Assembly: GCA_031257955.1 (NCBI GenBank)
Contig: JAIRNQ010000112.1
Span: 1-27,819, forward strand
DNA: 27,819 nucleotides
Origin: Deltaproteobacteria bacterium
GTDB taxonomy: Bacteria; Desulfobacterota; Desulfarculia; Adiutricales; Adiutricaceae
Direction: 5' to 3'
The position numbers and the translations under genes were made by a program. The notes beneath the pieces are model-generated. The model did not search any database and had not been told where the DNA came from. It saw only the letters and a program-made list of their open reading frames with translations. Positions 14,454 through 22,001 of the stretch are shown here, piece after piece (the stretch's first letter is position 1; each line of letters starts with the position of its first letter).

Positions 14454-16493
14454 TTAAAACCCGATCTGTCTCAAGGATTCCCCTTTGGCCCTGGCCTCGC
14501 TTAGCAATAGTTCGTCGATGTCACTTGGGCTATCAACTCCCAAAATCTTCGATTTCTTCAAAGCCAAGGCGAAATCGGCGACCGTTAAGGTAGATGTCCT
14601 CAGGCTTCTGTCAAGTCCAAAAAAATACCGATAAGCCTTTCTCACCTGGGCTTGCGTAAGGTAATCGAACCTTACTTTGAAGGAGAACCTCCTTAGGCAG
14701 GCCTTGTCCAGCTTGTCCAGAAGATTGCTGGTGCAGGCGAAGGGCAAGGGATGGACGTCCATCCATTCCAGCATCTCGTTGGTATGGCTGACCTCCCATG
14801 ACCTACGGGCTTGGCTCCTTTCCAGTAGGAAAGAATCGGCTTCATCGAAGACCAAAAATTCGTCCCGTCTTTGGGCCATCTTAAACGACTCGGCGATTAA
14901 TTGTTCCGTATGGCCGACATACTTAGATAAAAGGTCGGAAGCTTTTCTTTCAAGGACCTTTTTCCCGATTTTTTTTGCCAAAACCCTAACAAAGGCCGAT
15001 TTTCCGGTACCCGGTGGACCATAGAGGCAGAGCGAAAAGTTGAACAGTTTTTGTTCCAAGATTTGCTCGCTTAACCTTTCCAAATCCAAGTCGGCGTTTA
15101 CCAATTCATAGTTAAAGGGCTTCTCCCCAGCATCCTTGGCAATTGGGAACCTTTTGTTTATGGCGTACTCAAGGCTTTCGAGCGTTCTGACGATGGTCCC
15201 TTGATCCCCGGTAATGGCGGCCACTTTAACGGCGCTGGCAGCGTAGGAAGGGGGCAGGGGATAGTTCAAGGTAATTCTATCGACCTCGGACTTCCTTACG
15301 CTGACATGGTTTTTTTTAAGCTCCTTTTCCCAGATCCGACCCATGGTGCTGACCGGCGGCGTCCCCATCTCGTAAGCGAAAGAAAACCTCCTGAGGGTCG
15401 CATTTTGAAATTTACCGAGGCTGTTGGCGATCCATATCGTCGGCACCGAGTTTTCTTCCAAAAGCCTGTTTAAGGTGAGCTTTGCGCTCGATTCACGAAT
15501 GAAGTCGGAGAATATGTCTTCGGCCTCGTCAAACAATAAAACAACGCCGTCACTACCCCTTAAGAGAGACTGGGCCATGACGATCTCGGCCAAGCGGTCA
15601 CTTTTGGAGTAACTGTCACGTACCGAGATAGTGTATAGTTTCGCGCCTAAACCTTTGGCCAAGGTTTTAGCCGCTTCCGTCTTGCCGACGCCGGGTGCCC
15701 CGTAGAGAAGCAAGTTCACGCCTTCGGCTTTTTTGTCCAATGCGGCCGACAAAAGCGCTAACATAAAATCGTAGTCATCGCTAATGTACTGAAAATCATT
15801 TTTTGTCAACTTGTTGGTATCATTTTTCTCTAAAATCAAATCTTTAATATTATTATAGTATTTTTTTGGTGAATATATCATCTTTTTTAAGGCATCCGTT
15901 AGAATAATATCACCATCAAAATCATGATAAAATAATCCTGTTTTAATGAGAGGGGAATTGGGATGAAAAGCCATACGGATTTCATGTTCATTAGCACCTG
16001 TAAAGGCCATAAATAATGGGACTATATCATCATCTAAAGAAAAATACTTATTATTACCTATATCTTGCATTAACTCAAACAAAGGTTCTATATGATATGA
16101 TAAAACCATAAGGCGAATTAATTGCCTATCTAAGCCTGAAAGATTAAAATTATCAGAAATGTTATCACCTAAAATAACATATCTATTAAGTCCAGTTATA
16201 TCATCAGGTATTTTTAGACTAGATATTAAGTTACATAGAACTATCCATTTATAATCTTCCATATTTTTATTATCTTTACTATGTGCTAAATTTTTATAGT
16301 TAGAGTTTTTATAATTAATATTATGTAAAACTAAATATTCATTAAGCATAGAATTTAAATTCTGCCTAAATAGCTTACATGCAAAATCCTCAAGAAATTT
16401 ATTAATGACACTTTCACGAATATTACATGAAATTGACGTATTGATAAGTTTTTTTAGGTAATATAACATAATTAATCTTGCTGATTTATCCAT
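14454..16493 (-). CDS. double-AAA+ ATPase (Ycf46/Vps4-like), paralogue 2
   Basis: The product is 679 aa, with the same architecture as paralogue 1. Residues 1 to about 245 form a variable, Asn/Lys/Ile-rich region including a winged-helix-like stretch. AAA domain 1 has GAPGVGKT (265-272), LLFDEAED (319-325), ANS and LRR (368-369). AAA domain 2 has GPPGTGKS (492-499), VFDEAD (548-553), TSN and LRR (601-602). Both proteins end in the same way (paralogue 1 KGETIKRIGF, paralogue 2 KGESLRQIGF), so this is a tandem duplication that has diverged. ATG 16493 has GGAGG 7 nt upstream. The DNA above about 15760 (the N-terminal third) is strongly AT-rich and uses A/T-ending codons; the AAA+ part is near the local average. 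It may form a mixed ring with paralogue 1. Substrate unknown. Confidence 0.9.
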   Translation of the reverse strand: MDKSARLIMLYYLKKLINTSISCNIRESVINKFLEDFACKLFRQNLNSMLNEYLVLHNINYKNSNYKNLAHSKDNKNMEDYKWIVLCNLISSLKIPDDITGLNRYVILGDNISDNFNLSGLDRQLIRLMVLSYHIEPLFELMQDIGNNKYFSLDDDIVPLFMAFTGANEHEIRMAFHPNSPLIKTGLFYHDFDGDIILTDALKKMIYSPKKYYNNIKDLILEKNDTNKLTKNDFQYISDDYDFMLALLSAALDKKAEGVNLLLYGAPGVGKTEAAKTLAKGLGAKLYTISVRDSYSKSDRLAEIVMAQSLLRGSDGVVLLFDEAEDIFSDFIRESSAKLTLNRLLEENSVPTIWIANSLGKFQNATLRRFSFAYEMGTPPVSTMGRIWEKELKKNHVSVRKSEVDRITLNYPLPPSYAASAVKVAAITGDQGTIVRTLESLEYAINKRFPIAKDAGEKPFNYELVNADLDLERLSEQILEQKLFNFSLCLYGPPGTGKSAFVRVLAKKIGKKVLERKASDLLSKYVGHTEQLIAESFKMAQRRDEFLVFDEADSFLLERSQARRSWEVSHTNEMLEWMDVHPLPFACTSNLLDKLDKACLRRFSFKVRFDYLTQAQVRKAYRYFFGLDRSLRTSTLTVADFALALKKSKILGVDSPSDIDELLLSEARAKGESLRQIGF

Positions 16494-16586
16494 TTCGAGC
16501 CCTCCAAAGTTCTTTCGGCTCTCGGCCGATGATAATCGCCTACCCTAAAAGGGAATGAATCGGTCCTAAACTAGTTCCGTTTTCCT

Positions 16587-16605
16587 GGCACCTAAAATAG
16601 GTGCC
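16587..16605. promoter_or_regulatory. dyad GGCACCTA-N3-TAGGTGCC, candidate operator
   Basis: A perfect 8-bp inverted repeat with a 3-nt centre lies 94 bp upstream of AAA+ gene 2, in the 303-bp gap after the WYL gene. On the - strand its centre reads CTATTTTAG. Its position suits an operator for the ATPase pair, with the WYL protein as the natural candidate ligand; it could also be a hairpin ending the regulator transcript, although no T run follows. Nothing else was recognised in the gap. Confidence 0.45.
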
Positions 16606-16796
16606 TGTTATTTGCATTCTTAGGGATTGGAACTGGCCCTAAGTCTGTTTAATATTTACTTTGGGGAGAAACGTGGGTCATTTAATCTACTTTCAGGGGA
16701 GGTTGCCACTTGTCAATCGGTAGCCGTGGCCAAATAGGTTAAGGCACACTTACCGTCTCCCAAAGTCCAGCCGCCAAGCTTTTCCGAACCCATCGG

Positions 16797-17915
16797 CTAA
16801 TAGAGTTTTGGCAGGTTATCCCAGAAATTCTTGGGCTTGATTACTTTGACCTGATTGCCCCAGGTGTATAAATGCCAAGCCATTTCCAGCCTTCCCCCGG
16901 CCACGAATTTCACGGTGAGGCTACCGTCCGGATTGTGTTTCATCGTCTGGGTGGGGTGGAAAACGAAATGGGCGGCCTCATGGGCTACCATGGGCGAAAA
17001 AAGCCACTCCACCTTAAAGGGCGGTTCCTGGAAGGCGCCGAAGGACTTGGCTGCGTGTTCTTCCAATGAGAAATCCAACTCCTCCTCAAAAACATCTTCC
17101 AATATCTCAACCTTTTTGATCCTTGTTAGTATAAAATGCCTTATTGGTTTATCGTCTACAGGTAATCGTCCGACAAAGTAGTGATTGCGATCACCGTAAA
17201 GGAAGCCCAAGGGGATGACAGTATATTCAAAATCCGCTTCAGGGTAACCTAGCGCTCCTGCCCCGCTCCCCTCCTTTCCGGCGACTTCGGCGCCTTTCGA
17301 GTCCCTATCCCCTTCCTTTCTGGCGACTTCGGCGCCTTTCGAATCCCCATTATCTGGTGGACTATCCGGCCAGCTAGGGCCAACCGCCGGGATACGGTAA
17401 AAGATCTTAACCATCCTAAAGCTCATAATCGCTTCCCGCAGCCTCCGGACCAAGCCGTTGTCATATACCAGCCTCGGGGCGCAACGCAAAGCCAAGCCCT
17501 CAGATTTCATCAAATCGTCGAGGTTAAGTTTTTTGGCGTCGCTAAACTTTACCAACATCCTAAGCTTATCTCCCAGCTTCTCGAGCGATCTGGCACCTTC
17601 GTGAAGACTGTTTTTCTCCAATAGCCTTACGGCTATATTCAAAGCGGCTAGCTCGTCTTCTTTGAAAGCGGAGGCGGCAATGTTATCGAGTTGGCCGGAC
17701 TTTAACCAAAATTTTTTTTCGCGCCCGACCCTCTCCTCAATAAAACTGTCGCCAAAAAAAGCTTTGACCACGTTCCTCATTCTTTCGGCCGTCCGCCTGA
17801 CCACCCTGAAGCGTTCGGTGATCTCGCCGATGGTGACACCGTCGTGGCTCCCTTGAAGCCAAATGACTAGTTCCAACAGTTGCTGAAACAAAGGGTAATA
17901 ATCATTCGATGGCAT
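16797..17915 (-). CDS. WYL-domain transcriptional regulator
   Basis: Starting at ATG 17915 the product is 372 aa. An N-terminal helix-turn-helix (LVIWLQGSHDGVTIGEITERF followed by RRTAERMRNVV) is followed by a helical linker, then the WYL domain (AIMSFRMVKIFYRIP, then EYTVIPLGFLYGDRNHYFVG, with IRHFILTRIKKVEIL) and a C-terminal WCX-like part ending WGNQVKVIKPKNFWDNL. WYL domains sense ligands, often nucleic acid or nucleotides, and frequently control defence or DNA-damage genes. A Lys/Glu/Gly-rich insert made of a 14-residue tandem duplication splits the WYL domain near its first strands. ATG 17972 in the same frame would add 19 residues and is possible. It is the first gene of the - strand set with the two AAA+ ATPases. 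Confidence 0.88.
   Translation of the reverse strand: MPSNDYYPLFQQLLELVIWLQGSHDGVTIGEITERFRVVRRTAERMRNVVKAFFGDSFIEERVGREKKFWLKSGQLDNIAASAFKEDELAALNIAVRLLEKNSLHEGARSLEKLGDKLRMLVKFSDAKKLNLDDLMKSEGLALRCAPRLVYDNGLVRRLREAIMSFRMVKIFYRIPAVGPSWPDSPPDNGDSKGAEVARKEGDRDSKGAEVAGKEGSGAGALGYPEADFEYTVIPLGFLYGDRNHYFVGRLPVDDKPIRHFILTRIKKVEILEDVFEEELDFSLEEHAAKSFGAFQEPPFKVEWLFSPMVAHEAAHFVFHPTQTMKHNPDGSLTVKFVAGGRLEMAWHLYTWGNQVKVIKPKNFWDNLPKLY
17271..17347 (-). repeat. in-frame 42-bp duplication inside the WYL domain
   Basis: Two copies 42 bp apart, beginning at 17271 and 17313 and sharing GGCGACTTCGGCGCCTTTCGA, encode DSKGAEVARKEGDR and DSKGAEVAGKEG on the - strand. The insert lies between two conserved WYL strands, so it should form a surface loop. 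Confidence 0.92.
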
Positions 17916-18021
17916 GATTCCGTTTCTTTCGGCCCATAACCGTCTAGAAGGCTTGAAAGGCTTGCCGACCACTTGAGAGATTCAAGCCGTTTTCCCATTA
18001 AGGGGTAGTTTTACTATTGTC

Positions 18022-18049
18022 AGTATATGCCCATTCTGTTTGGAATCAA
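18022..18049 (-). promoter_or_regulatory. sigma70-type promoter for the WYL regulator
   Basis: On the - strand TTGATT (18049-18044), a 16-nt spacer and TATACT (18027-18022) form a plausible promoter. The start of transcription would be near 18015, 40-100 nt before the two candidate start codons. Confidence 0.6.
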
Positions 18050-18056
18050 GTCATTT

Positions 18057-18075
18057 TGCGACTTGTTTAGTCGCA
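18057..18075. promoter_or_regulatory. dyad TGCGACT-N5-AGTCGCA next to the WYL promoter
   Basis: Perfect 7-bp arms with a TGTTT centre lie 7 bp upstream of the predicted -35 box. It is a good position for an activator or autoregulator site. The sequence differs from the dyad in front of AAA+ gene 2. Confidence 0.45.
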
Positions 18076-18248
18076 TTAAAAGCTGTTACGCCATCCACCG
18101 CGCCTAAAGATTGAGCCATGAAACTGTACCAGTGGGCTAACATTCCCAAGTTAGGTGGCCGAACAGGGAGAACCATAACCTTGAACGGAGAGGCAAGTCG
18201 CCCCATGCCACGTATTCAAATAGGGGCCCAAAAAATTTAGGTTTGAGA

Positions 18249-18263
18249 CGACAAATTTTGTCG
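18249..18263. promoter_or_regulatory. dyad CGACAAA-T-TTTGTCG
   Basis: A 15-bp perfect-arm inverted repeat lies about 280-330 bp upstream of the candidate WYL starts in DNA without genes. It could be a regulatory site; no gene start is close by. Confidence 0.3.
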
Positions 18264-18454
18264 CGGGTGAACCATAACCCTTGGCTTGAACTCGGCCCCA
18301 AACCAATCCCCGCATTATGGTCCAATTATGAAGGTGTATATACTTGGAATAAACAAGTATGATGGTTAATTTAGAAATTTTATAGGAATTATATTCTAAA
18401 AGGCGCTGACAAATGCGATAAATTCAGTCGTCAGAAGCGGTTATAAAATTTAAT

Positions 18455-19048
18455 TATAAAAATATAAAGTTAAGAGAATGGGCAAGAGATCCTGGTAGGC
18501 GGGGGCGGAGAGAGAGGGCGCGGGGATAATAATGGAAACACCCTCAGTTGCGGGCGGAAGATGGAGGTCGGTAGCCGAAGGAAATGGGGACGGCACGGAG
18601 TCGATTAGAGGAAGTTTGAAAAGTGAGTAAAATTACTATAAAAATATAAAGTTATGTTATTTAAGTGGAGGTCGAATAGGCGGATCGGAGGGAGAAGGGC
18701 GATTGAAATTGGAGGAATATCCCTCAGTTGTTTGTTGAATAGGTTGATTAGCGCTTATGGTTTGTTTGAAAGAAGATAATAATTAGTATAAAAATTTGAA
18801 GTTATGTAATTGAATAGGAGTTCTGATAGGCTGGACAGAGGGCGAGGATCGATTGAAATTGGAGGAATCTCACTCCGTTGTTGGTGGAAGATGTTGATTG
18901 GCGCTTATGGGGAGGTTGAAAGATGGGGAAAATTAGTATAAAAATCTGAAGTTCTGTGAATGGGGAGGGGTTCGGGTAGCCGGAGGGGTGGCGGGAGATG
19001 GGCGATTATGATTGGAGACTCCCTCCGCCGGAGGGGGGAGCAGGGAGG
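18455..19048. repeat. four degenerate 150-180-bp repeats related to the 3' end of the dNTPase gene
   Basis: The landmark TATAAAAAT-TGAAGTT (with variants) recurs at 18455, 18637, 18787 and 18937, giving spacings of 182, 150 and 150. Each unit then has a purine-rich stretch, GCGATTGAAATTGGAGGAAT-like DNA and a CCCTCNGTTG segment. The first unit also has a segment near 18565-18625 (CGAAGGAAATGGGGACGGC) that resembles the last codons of the dNTPase gene at 19058-19076 (CGAAGGAAAAGGGGACGGC). The units look like old, decaying tandem copies of that gene's end plus its downstream DNA. No coding function is seen. Confidence 0.7.
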
Positions 19049-20152
19049 TCAGAACTCGAAGGAAAAGGGGACGGCGTCGTCATCGATTTCCTGGAGTTTG
19101 GAGGTGGGGACGCCGCGCTCGATGTTTTGGGCGAAGAGCATGGCATAGCGGTCGGTCATGCCGGCGATGAAGTCGCAGATGGCTTGAAATCTGTCGTCGG
19201 CCAGGTGGCGGCGGGGCATGGTTTCGTAGAGTTCTTGGCTTTCCATCAGGGCCATGAAGATGTAGCAGATACAGCCCGTGGCGTGGTTAAGCTGGCTGAC
19301 CAAGTGGGCGTTCTGATAGACTTTGTTGTAAAGAAAGGTCCGCAGAAGGCTCATGGCTTCGGTTATGCGGGGAGAGAAGGAGAAGTTAACGTTGCCGTCA
19401 ATGATTGTGGTATTGTTGAGAAGATCGTCGACCATGACCCAGACCCGGTCAAAGGCTCCGCGGCCCAGGGTGGCTTTGATGGCCGAGGGAACGTCTCTGG
19501 GAGAAATGAGGTCCGATTCCAGGGCGTCGTCAAGATCGTGGGCCAGGTAGGCGATAATGTCGGAGGCCCTGACGATTTGGCCTTCGGGGGTAAAGGGGGC
19601 GTCGGGTCTGGAAGCGAAGATGGGGCCATTGCCCTTGGAATGCTTGCCGATGCCGTCGATGACCTCTTTGGTAAGGTTCAGGCCTAGGCCGTCGTTGGCC
19701 AGTTTGGTGACGATTCTGACGCTGTGGCGTTGGTGGTGAAAGCCGCCTGGGATATAGCGGTTCAAGGCCCTTTCGCCGGCGTGGCCAAAGGGCGTATGGC
19801 CAAGATCGTGGCCCAGAGAGATAGCCTCGGCCAGATCTTCGTTGAGATTCAGGCCCCGGGCTAAGGTTCTGGCCACCCGGCTGACTTCCAGGGTGTGGGT
19901 GAGGCGGCTGCGGAAGTGGTCCGAGGAGGTGGCGAGGAATACCTGGGTTTTGTGGGCCAGGCGCCGGAAGGCGTTACATTGGATAATGCGGTCTTGATCG
20001 CTTTGGTAGGGGTCGCGCCGGGGGCGGGGGTCCTCGGGGACCTCCCGCTCAGCCGTGGCCTTGGGAAGGGGCGCGTCAAGATCCGGCCGACGCAAGTTAG
20101 GCCGGGGAGGGCAAAACTCTTCGATGGAAAAGGCGGATAAGTAATTCGGCAC
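19049..20152 (-). CDS. dgt: HD-domain deoxynucleoside triphosphate triphosphohydrolase (dGTPase family)
   Basis: The product is 367 aa, typical of dGTPase-like proteins that hydrolyse dNTPs to nucleoside plus triphosphate. The N-terminal region has DPYQSDQDRIIQCNAFRRLAHKTQVF. The metal-binding HD residues are visible: His86 in RLTHTLEVSRVART, His115-Asp116 in GHDLGHTPFGHAGE and Asp198 in RASDIIAYLAHDLDDAL. The start is GTG 20152, three bases after the stop of the response regulator gene, with AAGGAGG inside that gene's end about 14 nt upstream, so the two are translationally linked. The C-terminus ends DDDAVPFSFEF; decayed copies of this end seem to lie downstream. The role is dNTP pool control. 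The exact preferred substrate cannot be told. Confidence 0.93.
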   Translation of the reverse strand: MPNYLSAFSIEEFCPPRPNLRRPDLDAPLPKATAEREVPEDPRPRRDPYQSDQDRIIQCNAFRRLAHKTQVFLATSSDHFRSRLTHTLEVSRVARTLARGLNLNEDLAEAISLGHDLGHTPFGHAGERALNRYIPGGFHHQRHSVRIVTKLANDGLGLNLTKEVIDGIGKHSKGNGPIFASRPDAPFTPEGQIVRASDIIAYLAHDLDDALESDLISPRDVPSAIKATLGRGAFDRVWVMVDDLLNNTTIIDGNVNFSFSPRITEAMSLLRTFLYNKVYQNAHLVSQLNHATGCICYIFMALMESQELYETMPRRHLADDRFQAICDFIAGMTDRYAMLFAQNIERGVPTSKLQEIDDDAVPFSFEF

Positions 20153-20155
20153 GGT

Positions 20156-20506
20156 CTAGCCCAGGACCTCCTTGATCCGATCCTTTAGCTCCGAAAGGTC
20201 AAAACTCTTGACCACGTAATGGTCGGCGGCTATGGACTTCATGTCGTCTTTGAAGGTGTCGTAGGCGGAACAAAGGATGACGGGCAAATCATAGAACTTG
20301 TTTCTGATGTCCTGGAGCAGATCCAGCCCGTTATAGTCGACCATTTTGATGTCCAGGGTGACCACGTCGGGTTTTTCTTTCTCAATGAGCTCGACTAGCC
20401 CATCGCCGTTTTCAGCGGTGACGACTTCATAGCCATCCTCGGTCAATTCCTCGGAATAAAGCAATCTGATGTGGGCTTCGTCGTCGACGACCAGTACTTT
20501 TGGCAT
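20156..20506 (-). CDS. single-domain CheY-like response regulator
   Basis: The product is 116 aa, only a receiver domain. The acidic pair is Asp8-Asp9 (VLVVDDEAHIR), the phospho-acceptor is Asp52 (VVTLDIKM), the switch Ser is Ser80 (ILCSAYD) and the conserved Lys is Lys100 (YVVKSF). No output domain is present. ATG 20506 has GGGAG 8-9 nt upstream. It is the first gene of a two-gene unit with the dNTPase; no histidine kinase is nearby. It may act by protein-protein contact, and a link between phosphorelay signalling and the dNTPase is an inference from gene order. Confidence 0.95.
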   Translation of the reverse strand: MPKVLVVDDEAHIRLLYSEELTEDGYEVVTAENGDGLVELIEKEKPDVVTLDIKMVDYNGLDLLQDIRNKFYDLPVILCSAYDTFKDDMKSIAADHYVVKSFDLSELKDRIKEVLG

Positions 20507-20549
20507 GTGTTTAACTCCCGAAGACGGTTAATCGGTGTCTGTAAGGGGC

Positions 20550-20760
20550 CGGGCCCCATAAATTCGGCCATAGACGGTAAATGGCCCAAAGGCGGTTAAG
20601 GGCCCAAAGTTGGCGAGGGCCCGAAGGCGGCGGAGGACCCAAAGGTGGCGGTGAGCCCGAAGTTGGAGCGGGTCCGAAGTTGGCGCGAGCCTAAAGGCGG
20701 TGCGGGCCCGAAGTTGGCGAGGGCCCGAAGGCGGCGGAGGACCCAAAGGTGACCGGGGCC
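20550..20760. repeat. 17-18-bp repeat array in the leader of the response regulator gene
   Basis: About eleven units of the type GGGCCCGAAGTTGGCGA, alternating with GGCCCGAAGGCGGCGGA and ACCCAAAGGTGGCGG, run from about 20550 to 20760. A higher-order copy of roughly 48 bp is present (from about 20602 and 20705). A predicted promoter lies upstream of the array, so it should be transcribed as part of a roughly 290-nt 5' leader. The open frame through it on the - strand is repeat-derived and not called. Confidence 0.88.
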
Positions 20761-20803
20761 TGGGAAGGGCGGTCTCGGTTTGGGAACTTATCATATGTTA
20801 TAA

Positions 20804-20832
20804 ATAATACCCCAGCCGACCTGGCTAGTCAA
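20804..20832 (-). promoter_or_regulatory. sigma70-type promoter for the response regulator-dNTPase unit
   Basis: On the - strand TTGACT (20832-20827), a 17-nt spacer and TATTAT (20809-20804) form a near-consensus promoter. It sits in the short AT-rich patch between dusB and the repeat array, about 290 nt ahead of the first start codon. Confidence 0.7.
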
Positions 20833-20864
20833 CGCCGAGGCGAAGGGTTTTTGGCCCGGAGGGT

Positions 20865-22001
20865 TTAGGTCCCGCAAGGGAGTCGATTTTCCTGGATGGC
20901 CTGGGCAACGGCTTGGGTCAGGAGTTCAAGTTGGCGGTCTACGCTCTCTTCGCGGCAGATGGCCGCCCGCAGGGCGGCGGCCCCGGGGAGTTCTTTGGTG
21001 TACCACATGAGAATGGACCGGAGTCGAAAGCAGGCCTTGGGTCCGACCTCCAGTTCAAGGTATTTGGCGTGGCGGATGGCCAACTCCAGCCGTTCCGGAA
21101 GGCTGGGGGTCCAGAGGCCCGGGGCCTCGCCGGGCGAACGGCTGCCGGGCGGGCGGCCGAGGAGGTCGAGGCACTGGCGAAAAATATAGGGCCGGCCCCT
21201 GGCCGCCCGGCCGATCATGACCGCCTGGGCCCCGGAATGGGCCAAGTGGGCCAGGGCCGTGGGGGCGTCGTTTATGTCGCCGGAACCGATGACCGGCACG
21301 GGGACCGAGCGGGCCAGCTCAGAGACGAGCGACCAGTCGGCTTGGCCGCCGAAGCGTTCGGAAACGTAGCGGCCATGGAGGGTCAGGGCGGCGGCGCCGG
21401 CCGAGACGAGACGGGGACCCAGCTTTAGGACCATGGGCCCGTCTTCCTTGGCAAAACCGGGCCTGAGCTTAACGGTGACCGGGGCCTCGGTGGCCTTGGC
21501 CATGGCCTCAACCAGGCGAAGGGCCAGATCGGGGTTTTTTAAGAGGGCGCCGCCGTGGCCGCTGGAGAGGACCTTTCTGGCCGGGCAAGCCAGGTTTAGA
21601 TCGACTATGTCCGCCCCGGCCTCGTTTACGACCACCTGGGTGGCCCGGGCCAGGGTCTCGGGGTCTTTGCCGAAAAGCTGGACGCAGAATGGCTTTTCGA
21701 CGGACGGGTCGGTGGTCAGGAGCTTTAGGGTACTTCGTCCGCGGTGGGCCAAGGAAACGGCGCTGGCCATCTCGGAGACGGCCATGGCCGCCCCATATTC
21801 GAGGCAGAGGCGACGAAAAGAAAAATTGGTCAGTCCGGCCATGGGGGCCAGGATGAAGGGGTTCTGGAGCCTGTGGGACCCGATGGCGGGGCCGCTGGGC
21901 GCAAGGCCAGTATTTCTGGGGACCGGATCTTTGGGGTCCGGATCTCTGGGACCCGGGCCGGGTCCGGACGGGGTTGGGCCCGGGGGGTTATTTAAGGACA
22001 A
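20865..22001 (-). CDS. dusB: tRNA-dihydrouridine synthase B
   Basis: An FMN enzyme that reduces uridines in the tRNA D-loop. The TIM-barrel motifs are clear: FILAPMAGLTNFSFRRLC, SEMASA, PFCVQLFGKDPETLA, DIVDLNLACPARKV with catalytic Cys139, VTVKLRPGF, LTLHGR, PVIGSGDI and AVMIGRAARGRPYIF. The length is 378 aa against a usual 320-350; the excess is a Pro/Gly-rich N-terminal stretch of about 40 residues. The first start in the frame is TTG 22001, inside the end of the GH31 gene (14-bp overlap), and no ATG or GTG occurs before the conserved APMAG, so the gene must use TTG or another weak start, probably coupled to GH31 translation. Confidence 0.93.
   Translation of the reverse strand: MSLNNPPGPTPSGPGPGPRDPDPKDPVPRNTGLAPSGPAIGSHRLQNPFILAPMAGLTNFSFRRLCLEYGAAMAVSEMASAVSLAHRGRSTLKLLTTDPSVEKPFCVQLFGKDPETLARATQVVVNEAGADIVDLNLACPARKVLSSGHGGALLKNPDLALRLVEAMAKATEAPVTVKLRPGFAKEDGPMVLKLGPRLVSAGAAALTLHGRYVSERFGGQADWSLVSELARSVPVPVIGSGDINDAPTALAHLAHSGAQAVMIGRAARGRPYIFRQCLDLLGRPPGSRSPGEAPGLWTPSLPERLELAIRHAKYLELEVGPKACFRLRSILMWYTKELPGAAALRAAICREESVDRQLELLTQAVAQAIQENRLPCGT

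Larger units (their letters stand above)
17973..18454. other. gene-free upstream region of the WYL regulator
   Basis: Apart from the promoter and the two dyads listed separately, nothing convincing was found here. The phrase GAACCATAACC occurs twice, near 18170 and 18270. The region turns AT-rich from about 18310. A 62-codon open frame at 18137-18325 on the - strand lacks a good start context and is not called. Confidence 0.5.

Noticed and set aside
12028..17972. Mobile island carrying the WYL/AAA+ genes
   Set aside because: Composition differs from the flanks, but no integrase, transposase, tRNA target or flanking direct repeats were seen, so mobility is not claimed.
20528..20794. 88-codon open frame on the - strand before the response regulator
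   Set aside because: It is produced by the 18-bp repeat array and the peptide shows the same periodicity; no start context.
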